A DNA stretch of 64,000 nucleotides. Source: an uncultured Lachnospiraceae bacterium. Lineage in GTDB: Bacteria > Bacillota > Clostridia > Lachnospirales > Lachnospiraceae. Below, piece after piece: positions 25,541-34,352 of the stretch; position 1 is the first letter of the stretch, and each line of letters opens with the position of its first letter. Location: the NCBI GenBank assembly GCA_947570615.1, contig CANOVJ010000007.1:1-64000 (forward strand), read 5' to 3'. The notes beneath the pieces are model-generated. The model ran no database searches and was not told the origin of the DNA. It saw nothing but the letters and a program-made list of their open reading frames with translations. The translations under genes and the position numbers were made by a program.

Positions 25541-27442
25541 TTATTCCCTGACGGCAGCTTCCTGAATATTGTCCCGGTACTGCCCCGGCGTGATTCCCTC
25601 AATCTTCTTGAATACCCGGATCAGGGTGGCCTGATTGCCAAAGCCCGTGATATCCACCGCAACCTGCAGCTTCATGTCCGGCCTTCTGGCCAGCTCCTTT
25701 TTCAGCTCATTGATCCGGTAGTGGTGAATATAGTCCAGAAGACCGGTTCCAATTTGTTGTTTGAACAAACTGGAAAGATAGGAACGGCTGACGCCAAGCT
25801 GGGTGGCAATAATATCCGTGGAAAGATTCCGGTTGCTGAACTGGGTTTTGATGATCTCAAGGCATTGACGGACGCATTCGGCCATTTCTTCTGCGGGATG
25901 ATCGGATTTTACTTCCGGGGAGAGCTCTTTCAAAAGCCTGGCGTAGGCTTCCGGGAGCTCCTCGAGGCGGCAGAAGCCGCTCTCACGGCAGCAGTAGTCG
26001 GGAAGGTCAAAGCCGAGCAGGATCTGCCTGATGCTCTCCGCGGTCTCTTTTGTCAGCGTATCCTTTTCTACGGTCTCGTCCCCCAGATTGAGGATACAGA
26101 CATATCTTCCCTCATCTGCCAGGGTAAAGACCTGGCACCCGTCCGGAATCCAGAAGGAGACCTCTGTGCGGATGATCTCCTCCAGCTCTTCTTTTTGCGC
26201 CTTTCCTCCATGCTCCGCCAACAGATCGTCCGCCTCGGGCGCCTCATAAAACAGAAGCAGCTTAAAGAGCTCTCCGGGCATGTGGATATCATATACGTCC
26301 ATGGTTTTGCGGATGCTTTCCCTGTCCGCAATAGCGCCCAGAAGAACATTTTTCATGTAGAGATTCTGACAGGCCAGACGGTAACGGTCTGACTGTTCAT
26401 TGATCTGGTGATAATCCTTCTGATAGGAGTCCACATACCCCATAATCCGGTCATACTCGTTTCCGGCGAATGCCGCCGTTTTTTCCTGTTCTCCGCCCAG
26501 CGCTTTTGCAATACCCCGGAGCTTTTCGGAATGATATCTGGAAAAATACAGAGCCAGAAGGGCACAGCTCACAATGCAGAAGATCAGCTCCACACCGGCC
26601 AGGGAGAAGGTGTCAAAATAGGTTCCGATGGCCGATACATTTTTTTCCAGATAAAACAGCTTCAGCCCCTGTACGCCGGGGGAGAGCAGATGCAGGCTGG
26701 TCGTATCCTCCTTTGAAGCGCTGTACTGATTAAACAGGTGGCGGTAATCCTCCTGCGGATCCTCGTCCCCCACACAGAAAAAGAGATCCTCGTCCGTACC
26801 GAGGAGGCAGCAGTCCCCTTCCGTGAGATACAGGCCGATTCTCTGTTTCAGATAATTCTGATTCATTTCCACCCAGAGCTGGGCGGACTGCTCCGCCCCC
26901 GTATTGGAGGTGATGGACCTGACATAAAAGAGCTCCGGATCGGTCCCCTGCGGTGTTCTGACCAGGATCCATCTGTTGCTGTGGGCTTCTCCAAAGAGCT
27001 TCTCAATGGAATCCTGATATTTGGGGTAGAGATCCCTGAGATAGTTCCCTGTGGGGCTGCTTCTTCTGTTGGAGATAATCCGGTCGTGCTGGGGAAAATA
27101 GACAAAATAATTGTCTGACGCCCCCTGCTCTGCGTTGGCAAAGCTGTTTAAATAGGTAAGGATCTCGAACTCCTCCTGACTGTCGCGCCTTTGGGCGAAG
27201 CTGTAGGAACGAATCTGCGAATTGCTGACGACGCGGTATCCCATCATATGGACATCCATGTAAGCCAGATTTACGACCTTTTCAATCTCGGCCTGCTCCT
27301 GCGCACGCCTTTTGTCGATCTGACGGTTGATATAGGATACGGAATTATGCAGGTAGATGAAGGAGAGTGTAACGGGAAAAATAATAAGGATTATGGAAGT
27401 GAGCAGGAAAAAGGCGAAGGCGCTCAGATTGTTTTTTCTCAT
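25541..27442 (-). CDS. Membrane-anchored AraC-family regulator with extracellular sensor domain
   Basis: 633 residues. The start is ATG 27442 with CAGGAG 6 bases before; a TTG further upstream is open. Two membrane helices (about residues 6-28 and 273-298) enclose an extracellular domain of ~240 residues with the look of a dCACHE-type sensor (YFVYFPQHDRIISN). The cytosolic part has a helical linker and an AraC helix-turn-helix domain at the end (ATQLGVSRSYLSSLFKQ, AVDITGFGNQATLIRVFKK). It fuses in one chain the sensing and DNA-binding roles that the YesM/YesN pair shares between two proteins. It precedes the sugar ABC operon on the same strand, with a 215-bp gap that should hold the operon promoter, so it is the likely activator. 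Confidence 0.88.
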   Translation of the reverse strand: MRKNNLSAFAFFLLTSIILIIFPVTLSFIYLHNSVSYINRQIDKRRAQEQAEIEKVVNLAYMDVHMMGYRVVSNSQIRSYSFAQRRDSQEEFEILTYLNSFANAEQGASDNYFVYFPQHDRIISNRRSSPTGNYLRDLYPKYQDSIEKLFGEAHSNRWILVRTPQGTDPELFYVRSITSNTGAEQSAQLWVEMNQNYLKQRIGLYLTEGDCCLLGTDEDLFFCVGDEDPQEDYRHLFNQYSASKEDTTSLHLLSPGVQGLKLFYLEKNVSAIGTYFDTFSLAGVELIFCIVSCALLALYFSRYHSEKLRGIAKALGGEQEKTAAFAGNEYDRIMGYVDSYQKDYHQINEQSDRYRLACQNLYMKNVLLGAIADRESIRKTMDVYDIHMPGELFKLLLFYEAPEADDLLAEHGGKAQKEELEEIIRTEVSFWIPDGCQVFTLADEGRYVCILNLGDETVEKDTLTKETAESIRQILLGFDLPDYCCRESGFCRLEELPEAYARLLKELSPEVKSDHPAEEMAECVRQCLEIIKTQFSNRNLSTDIIATQLGVSRSYLSSLFKQQIGTGLLDYIHHYRINELKKELARRPDMKLQVAVDITGFGNQATLIRVFKKIEGITPGQYRDNIQEAAVRE

Positions 27443-27710
27443 ACGGGGCTCCTGTTTTATCGGCTTGTTTTTATCGAACAATTTTCTAAAATAATATAAT
27501 ATAAGTTTAACATATAAGAGGCGAATAATCTACGCTGCTTTTCACACATTTGTCATTTCTGGACTGCGCCCGCGGCGGATCTGTAAAAATGTGCCAAATT
27601 CAGCCGCTCTTACGCCCGACGGAAAGTAAAGGTGGAAGGGAAGGGATTTCTGTGATAGAATGAAGCCTGTCAGGGCATCGATCCCTGAAAAAGAAAGGAT
27701 ATGTCGGCTT

Positions 27711-28721
27711 ATGAAGTGGATGAAATTTAAGATAAAGACAGTCACAGAGGCGGAGGATATCATTATAAGTGCCCTGTATGATATCGGTCTCGAGGGGGCT
27801 CAGATTGAGGATAAGGTTCCCCTCACTGCGCTGGAAAAGGAGCAGATGTTTGTGGATATTCTGCCCCAGGGCCCGCAGGACGACGGGATCGCGTACCTGA
27901 GCTTCTTTGTGGAGGAGGCCGGGGAGGAAGCGCCGGATTGCGAATGCCGGAAGCTTATTCTGAACGGGGAGACGGTTACGGACCAGGAGATCCTGGAAGG
28001 CATTGAGAGGGAGCTTGAGGAGCTGCGCGCCTTTATGGAGATCGGGGAGGGCAGCGTCACGGTGGAGGAGACGGAGGATCTGGACTGGATCAACAACTGG
28101 AAACAGTATTTTCATCAGTTTACCATAGACGATGTGCTGGTGATCCCGTCCTGGGAGGAGGTGCAGACGCAGGATCAGGATAAGATGGTTCTGCACATCG
28201 ATCCGGGCACGGCATTCGGAACCGGGATGCATGACACCACACAGCTCTGCATCCGGGCGCTGCGCAGGTTTGTCACGCCCCGGACTGAGCTTTTGGATGT
28301 GGGAACCGGAAGCGGGATCCTGGCCATCCTGGCGCTCATGTTCGGGGCCAGGGGCGCGGTGGGGACGGATCTGGACCCCTGTGCCGTGGATGCGGTGCGC
28401 CAGAATAAGCAGGCCAACAATATTCCCGGGGACGCTTTCCGGCTTCTCATCGGAAACATCATCACTGAGAAGGAGATTCAGGATGAGGTGGGGTACGAAC
28501 GCTACGATATCGTGACGGCCAATATCCTGGCGCCGGTGCTGACAGCGCTCACTCCGGTGATCGTCCATCATCTGAAAAAGGGCGGGATCTATATCACCTC
28601 CGGGATCATCGACGATAAGGAACAGACCGTAGTGGAAGCCATAAAGGCGGCGGGCCTGTCAGTGCTGGAGATAAACCGGCAGGGGGAATGGGTCAGCGTG
28701 GTGGCCAGGAAGGACGACTGA
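27711..28721 (+). CDS. prmA: Ribosomal protein L11 methyltransferase
   Basis: 336 residues from ATG 27711, which matches the family start (MKWMKFKIKTVTEAEDII); AAAGGA lies 11 bases upstream. The N-terminal substrate-binding domain has DILPQGPQDDGIAYLSFFVEE, and the methyltransferase domain has the SAM motif LLDVGTGSGILAILAL near 195 and the conserved VTANILAPVL. PrmA trimethylates lysines of ribosomal protein L11. The order prmA-rsmE-cysteine desulfurase-thiI is common in Lachnospiraceae and forms one operon here. Confidence 0.93.
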   Translation: MKWMKFKIKTVTEAEDIIISALYDIGLEGAQIEDKVPLTALEKEQMFVDILPQGPQDDGIAYLSFFVEEAGEEAPDCECRKLILNGETVTDQEILEGIERELEELRAFMEIGEGSVTVEETEDLDWINNWKQYFHQFTIDDVLVIPSWEEVQTQDQDKMVLHIDPGTAFGTGMHDTTQLCIRALRRFVTPRTELLDVGTGSGILAILALMFGARGAVGTDLDPCAVDAVRQNKQANNIPGDAFRLLIGNIITEKEIQDEVGYERYDIVTANILAPVLTALTPVIVHHLKKGGIYITSGIIDDKEQTVVEAIKAAGLSVLEINRQGEWVSVVARKDD

Positions 28722-28774
28722 CGGGCTGAGCGGCAGAGAAAATAAACATATAATATAAGGAAGTAAGACAGACA

Positions 28775-29527
28775 ATGTACCAGTTTTTTGCAGAGCCCTC
28801 TCAGATTCAGGGGGACAGGATCCTCATAACGGGAAAAGACGTCAATCATATAAAGAATGTGCTTCGGATGAAGCCGGGGGAGGAAATCTCCGTCAGAACC
28901 GGCTGCGACGGGAGAGAGTACCGCTGCGGCATCGAGGAGCTTAAGGAGGATGAGATCGTCTGTCAGCTTCGGTTTATAAAGGAGGAGGGGCTGGAGCTTC
29001 TCTCAAAGATCTATCTGTTCCAGGGACTTCCCAAGGGAGATAAGATGGAGCTGATCGTACAGAAGGCAGTGGAGCTGGGAGTATATGAGATTATCCCCGT
29101 GGCCTCCAGGCGCGCGGTGGTGAAGCTGGACGAGAAGAAGGCAAAGACCAGAGTGGCAAGGTGGCAGGGGATTGCCCAGGCGGCCGCCCAGCAGAGCAGG
29201 AGAGGGATCATTCCGCAGGTGCGGGAGGTCATGAGCTTTACCCGGGCGGTAGAGTACAGCGCCCGGGCGGGGGTGCGCCTGTTTCCCTACGAGCTGGCGG
29301 GTGAGAAGGGCGCCGATATGGCAGGGACCAGAGAGATTATCAGCGCCTTAAAGCCGGGAGAGGATCTGGCGGTATTTATCGGGCCGGAAGGCGGTTTTGA
29401 TGCGGCGGAGGCTTCTCTGGCCGTGGAGGATGGCCTGATCCCGATCACCCTGGGCAGGCGGATCCTGCGGACGGAGACGGCGGGGCTTGCGGTTCTTTCC
29501 ATATTGATGTACCATCTCGAGCAATGA
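28775..29527 (+). CDS. rsmE: 16S rRNA (uracil(1498)-N(3))-methyltransferase
   Basis: 250 residues, normal length. An N-terminal PUA-like domain (MYQFFAEPSQI, VNHIKNVLRMKPGEEI) is followed by a SPOUT methyltransferase domain. The trefoil-knot motifs are at the end: VFIGPEGGFDAAEA near 200 and LGRRILRTETAGLAVLSIL near 228. It methylates U1498 of 16S rRNA at N3. It lies 53 bp after prmA and belongs to the same transcript. Confidence 0.95.
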   Translation: MYQFFAEPSQIQGDRILITGKDVNHIKNVLRMKPGEEISVRTGCDGREYRCGIEELKEDEIVCQLRFIKEEGLELLSKIYLFQGLPKGDKMELIVQKAVELGVYEIIPVASRRAVVKLDEKKAKTRVARWQGIAQAAAQQSRRGIIPQVREVMSFTRAVEYSARAGVRLFPYELAGEKGADMAGTREIISALKPGEDLAVFIGPEGGFDAAEASLAVEDGLIPITLGRRILRTETAGLAVLSILMYHLEQ

Positions 29528-29636
29528 TCATATAATAGATAGCAGGACAGTGTTTCGGGAGATGCGGCGGATATTGCCGGATTTTCCGGAATCAGGGATA
29601 AGAACGAATACTCTGTTCGGAAAGGCCAGTGAAATT

Positions 29637-30791
29637 ATGGAGGTATATTTAGATAATTCGGCAACCACCAGAAGCTTTGACGAGGTAGCTGCCCTGATGA
29701 CCCAGATTATGTGTGAAGACTACGGAAATCCCTCAAGTCTCCATAGAAAGGGCGTTCAGGCAGAGAAGTATATCCGTTATGCCAGGGATGTGATTGCCAG
29801 AAACCTTAAGGTTGACGAAAAGGAAATCATTTTTACATCGGGAGGAACGGAGGCGGATAATCTTGCCATCAGAGGCTGCGCCATGGCCAACTGCAGAAGC
29901 GGCCGCCATCTGATCACCACGCAGATCGAGCACCCCGCAGTGCTGCAGACCATGAAGCATCTGGAGGAGGAGGGCTTTCGGGTCACTTATCTTCCGGTGG
30001 ATGGAAAAGGCTGTATCCGCCTGGAGGATCTGGAGAGGGCGATCACGGGAGAGACCATACTGGTTTCCATCATGCATACCAACAATGAAGTAGGCTCTCT
30101 CCAGCCGGTAGCGGAGGCGGGGGCGTTGATAAAAGGGATGAACCCGGGGATCCTGTTCCATGTTGACGCGGTACAGGGCTATGGCAAATACAGAATCCAT
30201 CCCCGGAAGATGAAGATCGACCTGCTCTCGGTGAGCGGCCACAAAATCCACGGGCCCAAGGGAAGCGGTTTTCTGTATGCGGGAGATAAGGTGAAGATCA
30301 GGCCCATCCTTTTCGGGGGAGGCCAGCAGGGAAATCTGCGCTCGGGCACAGAGAACGTTCCCGCCATCGCGGGCCTTGCCAGAGCGGTGGAAATGGTCTA
30401 CGCCGATCTGGACGGGGAGGTTTCCCGGCTTTACCAGATCAAAAAGGCTTTTGTGGAGGGAATCCGGAGGCTGGAGGGCGTGGTCCTGAACGGACACGAG
30501 GATGAGAGCGGCGCGCCTCATATTGTCAGCGCCTCCATAAAGGGCGTGCGCAGCGAGGTTCTGCTCCATGCGCTGGAGGATAAGAGGATCTATGTCTCAG
30601 CCGGAAGCGCCTGCGCGGCCCGAAAGCCCCAACCCTCCGCCACGCTGCGGGCCATGGGGATTCCCGGCGATCTGCTGGGCTCCACGATCCGTTTCAGCTT
30701 TTCGGTGTTCACCACCATGGAGGAAATCGACTATACTTTGCAGACAATGTATGATATAATTCCCATGCTCAGAAAATACACAAGGCGCTGA
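29637..30791 (+). CDS. Cysteine desulfurase (NifS/IscS-like)
   Basis: 384 residues from ATG 29637 (MEVYLDNSATT, the family start); an upstream GTG at 29550 is open but not conserved. The PLP lysine is in SVSGHKIHGPKGSG near 202, and the persulfide cysteine in SAGSACAARKPQPSA near 326. The enzyme takes sulfur from cysteine; since thiI follows directly, the likely job is to supply sulfur for 4-thiouridine in tRNA (the NifZ/ThiI pairing in Bacillus), although Fe-S assembly is possible. The loop around the catalytic cysteine is the short SACAARKPQPSA type rather than the long flexible loop of class I IscS. Confidence 0.92.
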   Translation: MEVYLDNSATTRSFDEVAALMTQIMCEDYGNPSSLHRKGVQAEKYIRYARDVIARNLKVDEKEIIFTSGGTEADNLAIRGCAMANCRSGRHLITTQIEHPAVLQTMKHLEEEGFRVTYLPVDGKGCIRLEDLERAITGETILVSIMHTNNEVGSLQPVAEAGALIKGMNPGILFHVDAVQGYGKYRIHPRKMKIDLLSVSGHKIHGPKGSGFLYAGDKVKIRPILFGGGQQGNLRSGTENVPAIAGLARAVEMVYADLDGEVSRLYQIKKAFVEGIRRLEGVVLNGHEDESGAPHIVSASIKGVRSEVLLHALEDKRIYVSAGSACAARKPQPSATLRAMGIPGDLLGSTIRFSFSVFTTMEEIDYTLQTMYDIIPMLRKYTRR

Positions 30792-30818
30792 GGCCGGGGG
30801 CGTACGGCGCGAAAATGT

Positions 30819-30850
30819 CAGGAAACGTCATGGGCGCATGGCGTTTCCTG
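30819..30850 (+). repeat. Long hairpin between the desulfurase gene and thiI
   Basis: CAGGAAACG (30819-30827) pairs perfectly with CGTTTCCTG (30842-30850). Between them CATG-GGCG-CATG forms an inner stem. No U-tract follows, so it is not a normal terminator; it may affect processing or expression of thiI. Confidence 0.55.
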
Positions 30851-30887
30851 TGTGGAGAGGCCGCGGGAGCGGAAGAAAAGAGGAACC

Positions 30888-32078
30888 ATGTTTACAGCAT
30901 TTCTGATCAAGTACGCGGAAATTGGCGTAAAAGGAAAAAACAGATATTTATTTGAGGAGGCCCTTGTACGGCAGATCAAATACGCGCTCAAACGGTGCGA
31001 GGGAGAGTTTAAGGTTACCTGGAGGGACGGGCGGATCTATGTCCACGCCCTCTCGGAGTTTGACTATGAGGAGACCGTGGACAACTTAAAAACGGTGTTC
31101 GGAATTTCCTCCATCTGCCCGGTGGTTCAGACGCAGGATGAGGGATTTGAAAAGCTGGCCCGGGATCTTGTAAATTATGTGGACAGGCATTATGAGGATA
31201 AGAATCTCACCTTTAAGGTACACACCAGAAGGGCCAGGAAGAACTATCCCATGAACTCCATGGAGGTGAACCGGGAGCTTGGGGGCGCCGTACTGGACGC
31301 CTTCCCGCAGATGAGCGTGGATGTGCATACCCCGCAGGTGATGCTGAATGTGGAAATCCGGGAAAAGATTTATATCTACTCTACAGAGATTCCGGGGCCT
31401 GGCGGTATGCCGGTGGGCAGCAACGGAAAGGCCATGCTGCTGCTGTCCGGGGGGATCGACTCTCCTGTGGCGGGCTATATGATTGCCAGACGGGGGGTTA
31501 AGATCGACGCGGTTTATTTCCATGCGCCGCCGTACACCAGCGACCGGGCCAGGGACAAGGTGATCGATCTGGCGCGGCGGGTTTCCCGCTATGCGGGGCC
31601 GGTCTATCTGCATGTGATCAACTTCACGGATATTCAGCTTTATATCTATGAGAAATGCCCCCACGAGGAGCTGACCATCATCATGCGCAGATACATGATG
31701 CGTATTGCGGAGAGGATTGCTGTGGAGAACGAGTGCCTCGGACTGATCACGGGGGAGAGCATCGGTCAGGTGGCCTCCCAGACGGTGCAGTCTCTGGCGG
31801 TGACCAACGAGGTTTGCTCCCTGCCGGTATTCAGGCCGCTGATCGGCTTTGACAAGATGGAGATTGTGGAGCTCTCGGAACGGATCGGAACCTACGAGAC
31901 CTCGATTCTGCCCTATGAGGACTGCTGTACCATCTTTGTGGCCGAACATCCGGTGACCAAACCCAGTCTGAAAATCATCAGAAGGCATGAGCAGAATCTG
32001 GAGGAAAAGATCAATACACTTGTGCAGAAGGCGCTGGATACGGATGAGATGATCATTGTCAGGTGGGACCGGCCCTGA
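30888..32078 (+). CDS. thiI: tRNA 4-thiouridine synthetase ThiI (no rhodanese domain)
   Basis: 396 residues. ATG 30888 is preceded by AAGAGGAACC. An N-terminal ferredoxin-like/THUMP region (FLIKYAEIGVKGKNRYLFE; THUMP near 60-165) is followed by the PP-loop ATPase motif LLSGGIDSPVAGY near 187 and the conserved GESIGQVASQTVQSL. At ~396 residues it is the short Bacillus type without the C-terminal rhodanese domain of E. coli ThiI, and so depends on a partner desulfurase, here encoded just upstream. It makes s4U8 in tRNA and may serve thiamine synthesis. Confidence 0.95.
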   Translation: MFTAFLIKYAEIGVKGKNRYLFEEALVRQIKYALKRCEGEFKVTWRDGRIYVHALSEFDYEETVDNLKTVFGISSICPVVQTQDEGFEKLARDLVNYVDRHYEDKNLTFKVHTRRARKNYPMNSMEVNRELGGAVLDAFPQMSVDVHTPQVMLNVEIREKIYIYSTEIPGPGGMPVGSNGKAMLLLSGGIDSPVAGYMIARRGVKIDAVYFHAPPYTSDRARDKVIDLARRVSRYAGPVYLHVINFTDIQLYIYEKCPHEELTIIMRRYMMRIAERIAVENECLGLITGESIGQVASQTVQSLAVTNEVCSLPVFRPLIGFDKMEIVELSERIGTYETSILPYEDCCTIFVAEHPVTKPSLKIIRRHEQNLEEKINTLVQKALDTDEMIIVRWDRP

Positions 32079-32130
32079 TGCGCTGCAACCGTGGGGCGCG
32101 CCGCACAGACGGCCGTCTTCCCTGCGCCGC

Positions 32131-32160
32131 GCAAAAAAGAGTTGGCCGGGGCCAACTCTT
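32131..32160 (-). terminator. Rho-independent terminator of the HPr-like gene
   Basis: Perfect 11-bp stem AAGAGTTGGCC (32137-32147) with GGCCAACTCTT (32150-32160). The U-tract (TTTTTT) is on the minus strand, so it ends the minus-strand HPr-like transcript; thiI reads into it from the other side. Confidence 0.85.
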
Positions 32161-32191
32161 AATGTGCGAAGTATTGAAAACAGGTTATCCA

Positions 32192-32422
32192 TTAAATCAC
32201 GTAAGGCGTTAACGCTTCGAGAACCTCATCGATGTTATCCTCCGCATGGATATTCAGGTCGATGGGTTTGGATAAATCCAGGCTGAATATTCCCATGATG
32301 GACTTGGCGTCGATCACGTATCTTCCGGATACCAGGTCGAAATCATAATCAAATTTGGTAATATCGTTAACGAAAGATTTAACCTTATCAATTGAATTTA
32401 ATGAAATCTGAACGGTTTTCAT
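32192..32422 (-). CDS. HPr-like (Crh-like) protein lacking the active-site histidine
   Basis: 76 residues. ATG 32422 has a full AAGGAGG site; the longer open frame upstream is not real. The fold is that of HPr of the PTS: a beta-alpha-beta start, then VSGRYVIDAKSIMGIFSLDL, which matches the Ser46 region of HPr (KSIMG, S41 here), then NIHAEDNIDEVLEAL. The N-terminal loop that in HPr carries His15 (GLHARPA) is replaced by SIDKVKS, with no histidine. It therefore cannot carry phosphate from enzyme I but could still be modified at the serine by HPr kinase, as for Crh in Bacillus. That role is an inference. It is a single minus-strand gene between plus-strand core genes, with its own terminator. 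Confidence 0.85.
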   Translation of the reverse strand: MKTVQISLNSIDKVKSFVNDITKFDYDFDLVSGRYVIDAKSIMGIFSLDLSKPIDLNIHAEDNIDEVLEALTPYVI

Positions 32423-32568
32423 TGGAATCACCTCCTTGGAGTCAGTTTGTTTCTGTACCTTAATAGTAAAGGGTTGCAACTGAAAAGTCAATGCCAAAAC
32501 GGGACAAAGTCTCTGCAAAGCGCTGTAAGGCGTCCGCAAAATGCTTAAAAGAAACGGGTAAAAAAGGG

Positions 32569-33990
32569 ATGACGGACAAAAAAAGTATTGCGTTTCATAA
32601 TCTGGGCTGTAAGGTAAACGGATATGAGATGGAATTTATGCAACAGACATGTAGAAAAAAGGGATATCGTATCGTTCCATTTGATGAAAAAGCGGATGTC
32701 TATGTCATCAACACCTGTACAGTGACGAATATAGCGGACAGAAAGAGCAGACAGATGATCCGTAGGGCCAGGGCGGGGAACCCGCAGGCTGTGGTGGTGG
32801 CGGTGGGCTGTTATGTGCAGGCGCAGGGGGAGGATGCTCTTAAGGAGCTGAGTATTGACCTCGCCATTGGCAATAACAGGAAAGGGGATCTGCTCCCTTT
32901 GCTGGAGGAATACCTGGAGCGGAGAGACCGTCCCTGCGCACAGGAGGAAATCTCCGGGCAGGAAAACCACGTTTCACAGGAGCGGGGCGCAGGCGATGAG
33001 ACGGACAGGCCCAGGCAGGCGGCTGTTTTGGATATCGCCCATACCGGCGAATATGAAGAGATGGAGCTGGAGAGCACCGGGGAGCACACCAGGGCCTTTG
33101 TCAAGGTGCAGGACGGCTGTAATCAGTTCTGCTCCTACTGTATAATTCCCCATGTGAGAGGGCGCATCCGCAGCCGGAGGATGGAGGACGCCGTCAGGGA
33201 GGTGCAGGGGCTTGTACAGAAGGGGTACCGGGAGGTGGTTCTGACCGGAATCCATCTGAGCTCCTACGGAATGAGCGCAGGGCAGGATTTTTCCCACAGC
33301 AGGCTCCTGGAGCTGCTGACACGGATCAGCGGACAGACAGGTATTGAGCGGATCCGTCTGGGATCTCTGGAGCCCCGCATTATCACCCGCGAGTTTGTGC
33401 GGGGACTTAAGGAATGCGAAGCGCTCTGCCCTCACTTCCATCTTTCCCTGCAGAGCGGGTGCGACAGTGTACTTAAGCGGATGAATAGAAAATACACAGC
33501 GGAGGAATACTATGAAAAGGTGTGTATGCTCAGGGAGGCCTTCGACGACCCGGCCATCACCACGGACGTGATCGTGGGATTTCCCGGGGAGAGCTGCGGG
33601 GAGTTTGAAAGAACCCGGGATTTCCTTGGCAGAGTGGGTTTTTATGAGATGCATGTGTTCAAATATTCCAGGAGAGCGGGGACGGCGGCGGAGGCCATGG
33701 AAGGGCAGATCCCCGAGCCGGAAAAGGCTTTGCGAAGCGGCGAGCTGATCTCGCTGGGGCAGGAGATGTCCCTCAGATACCGTCAGGCCCATTTACATAA
33801 GAAAGCGGAGGTTCTCTTCGAGGAGAGAAGGGTTATAGGCAGGGAGACTTATCAGACCGGCTTTACCAGGGAATATATCCGCGTGGCGGTGAAGGACGAC
33901 GTTCTCTCCGGGGAGAATCTGGCGGGGCAGATCCGGGAGGGAGAGCCCTGGGCGCAGCTTACGCCGGATATTTTGCTGTTTCACTTGTAA
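32569..33990 (+). CDS. mtaB: tRNA t6A37 methylthiotransferase
   Basis: 473 residues from ATG 32569; the ribosome binding site is weak (only AAAGGG directly before it) and the frame is open to 32491, so the start is less certain. The N-terminal UPF0004 domain has the three cluster cysteines (NLGCKVNGYE, NTCTVT, AVGCYVQ). The radical SAM motif CNQFCSYC lies near 184, and the end is a TRAM domain. The YCIIPHVRGRIRS sequence is that of the MtaB group rather than MiaB or RimO. It adds a methylthio group to t6A at tRNA position 37 using two 4Fe-4S clusters. An insertion of ~45 Glu/Arg-rich residues lies between the first two domains. Confidence 0.93.
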   Translation: MTDKKSIAFHNLGCKVNGYEMEFMQQTCRKKGYRIVPFDEKADVYVINTCTVTNIADRKSRQMIRRARAGNPQAVVVAVGCYVQAQGEDALKELSIDLAIGNNRKGDLLPLLEEYLERRDRPCAQEEISGQENHVSQERGAGDETDRPRQAAVLDIAHTGEYEEMELESTGEHTRAFVKVQDGCNQFCSYCIIPHVRGRIRSRRMEDAVREVQGLVQKGYREVVLTGIHLSSYGMSAGQDFSHSRLLELLTRISGQTGIERIRLGSLEPRIITREFVRGLKECEALCPHFHLSLQSGCDSVLKRMNRKYTAEEYYEKVCMLREAFDDPAITTDVIVGFPGESCGEFERTRDFLGRVGFYEMHVFKYSRRAGTAAEAMEGQIPEPEKALRSGELISLGQEMSLRYRQAHLHKKAEVLFEERRVIGRETYQTGFTREYIRVAVKDDVLSGENLAGQIREGEPWAQLTPDILLFHL

Positions 33991-33993
33991 TTA

Positions 33994-34022
33994 TTGAATT
34001 TTATGGCAAAATAGAGTAAGAT
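33994..34022 (+). promoter_or_regulatory. Promoter of the ireB-ruvX cluster
   Basis: TTGAAT (33994-33999), 17-bp spacer, TAAGAT (34017-34022), 33 bp before ireB. Confidence 0.6.
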
Positions 34023-34055
34023 AAAGCTAATGAGTGTTGCGGAGAGGTGCCATTT

Positions 34056-34319
34056 ATGCAGGATTTGGGGAATACACAGTTTTTCAGGGTAGAAACAGAC
34101 AATACGAGCGTGAAGGAAATACTTGCGGAAGTATATGCGGCGTTGACGGAGAAGGGCTACAATCCTGTGAACCAGATCGTAGGGTATATTATGTCCGGGG
34201 ATCCCACTTACATTACCAGCTACAAAAATGCCAGGAGCCTGATTATGAGGGTAGAGAGGGACGAGCTGGTGGAGGAGCTTCTGACGGAATATATCAGGAA
34301 CAACAGGTGGAAGAAATAA
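34056..34319 (+). CDS. ireB: IreB-family regulatory phosphoprotein (UPF0297)
   Basis: 87 residues. ATG 34056 is 8 bases after GGAGAGG; a GTG three codons upstream is less likely. The sequence [20 protein letters not shown], then [20 protein letters not shown], is diagnostic of UPF0297/IreB. In Enterococcus IreB is phosphorylated by the PASTA-domain Ser/Thr kinase IreK and acts in cell-wall stress and cephalosporin resistance. It is always found beside ruvX and DUF1292, as here. The kinase is not in the window. Confidence 0.93.
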   Translation: MQDLGNTQFFRVETDNTSVKEILAEVYAALTEKGYNPVNQIVGYIMSGDPTYITSYKNARSLIMRVERDELVEELLTEYIRNNRWKK

Positions 34320-34352
34320 GCGCCTTCGACGAAAAGGAGCACGGATATTAAT

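Noticed and set aside
32085-32135. GC-rich stretch after thiI that looks like a fourth copy of the two-hairpin element on the minus strand
   Set aside because: It follows a U-run and has GGGGCGCGCC and GCGCGGCG blocks, but the bulge, inner stem and second hairpin cannot be aligned with the other three copies.
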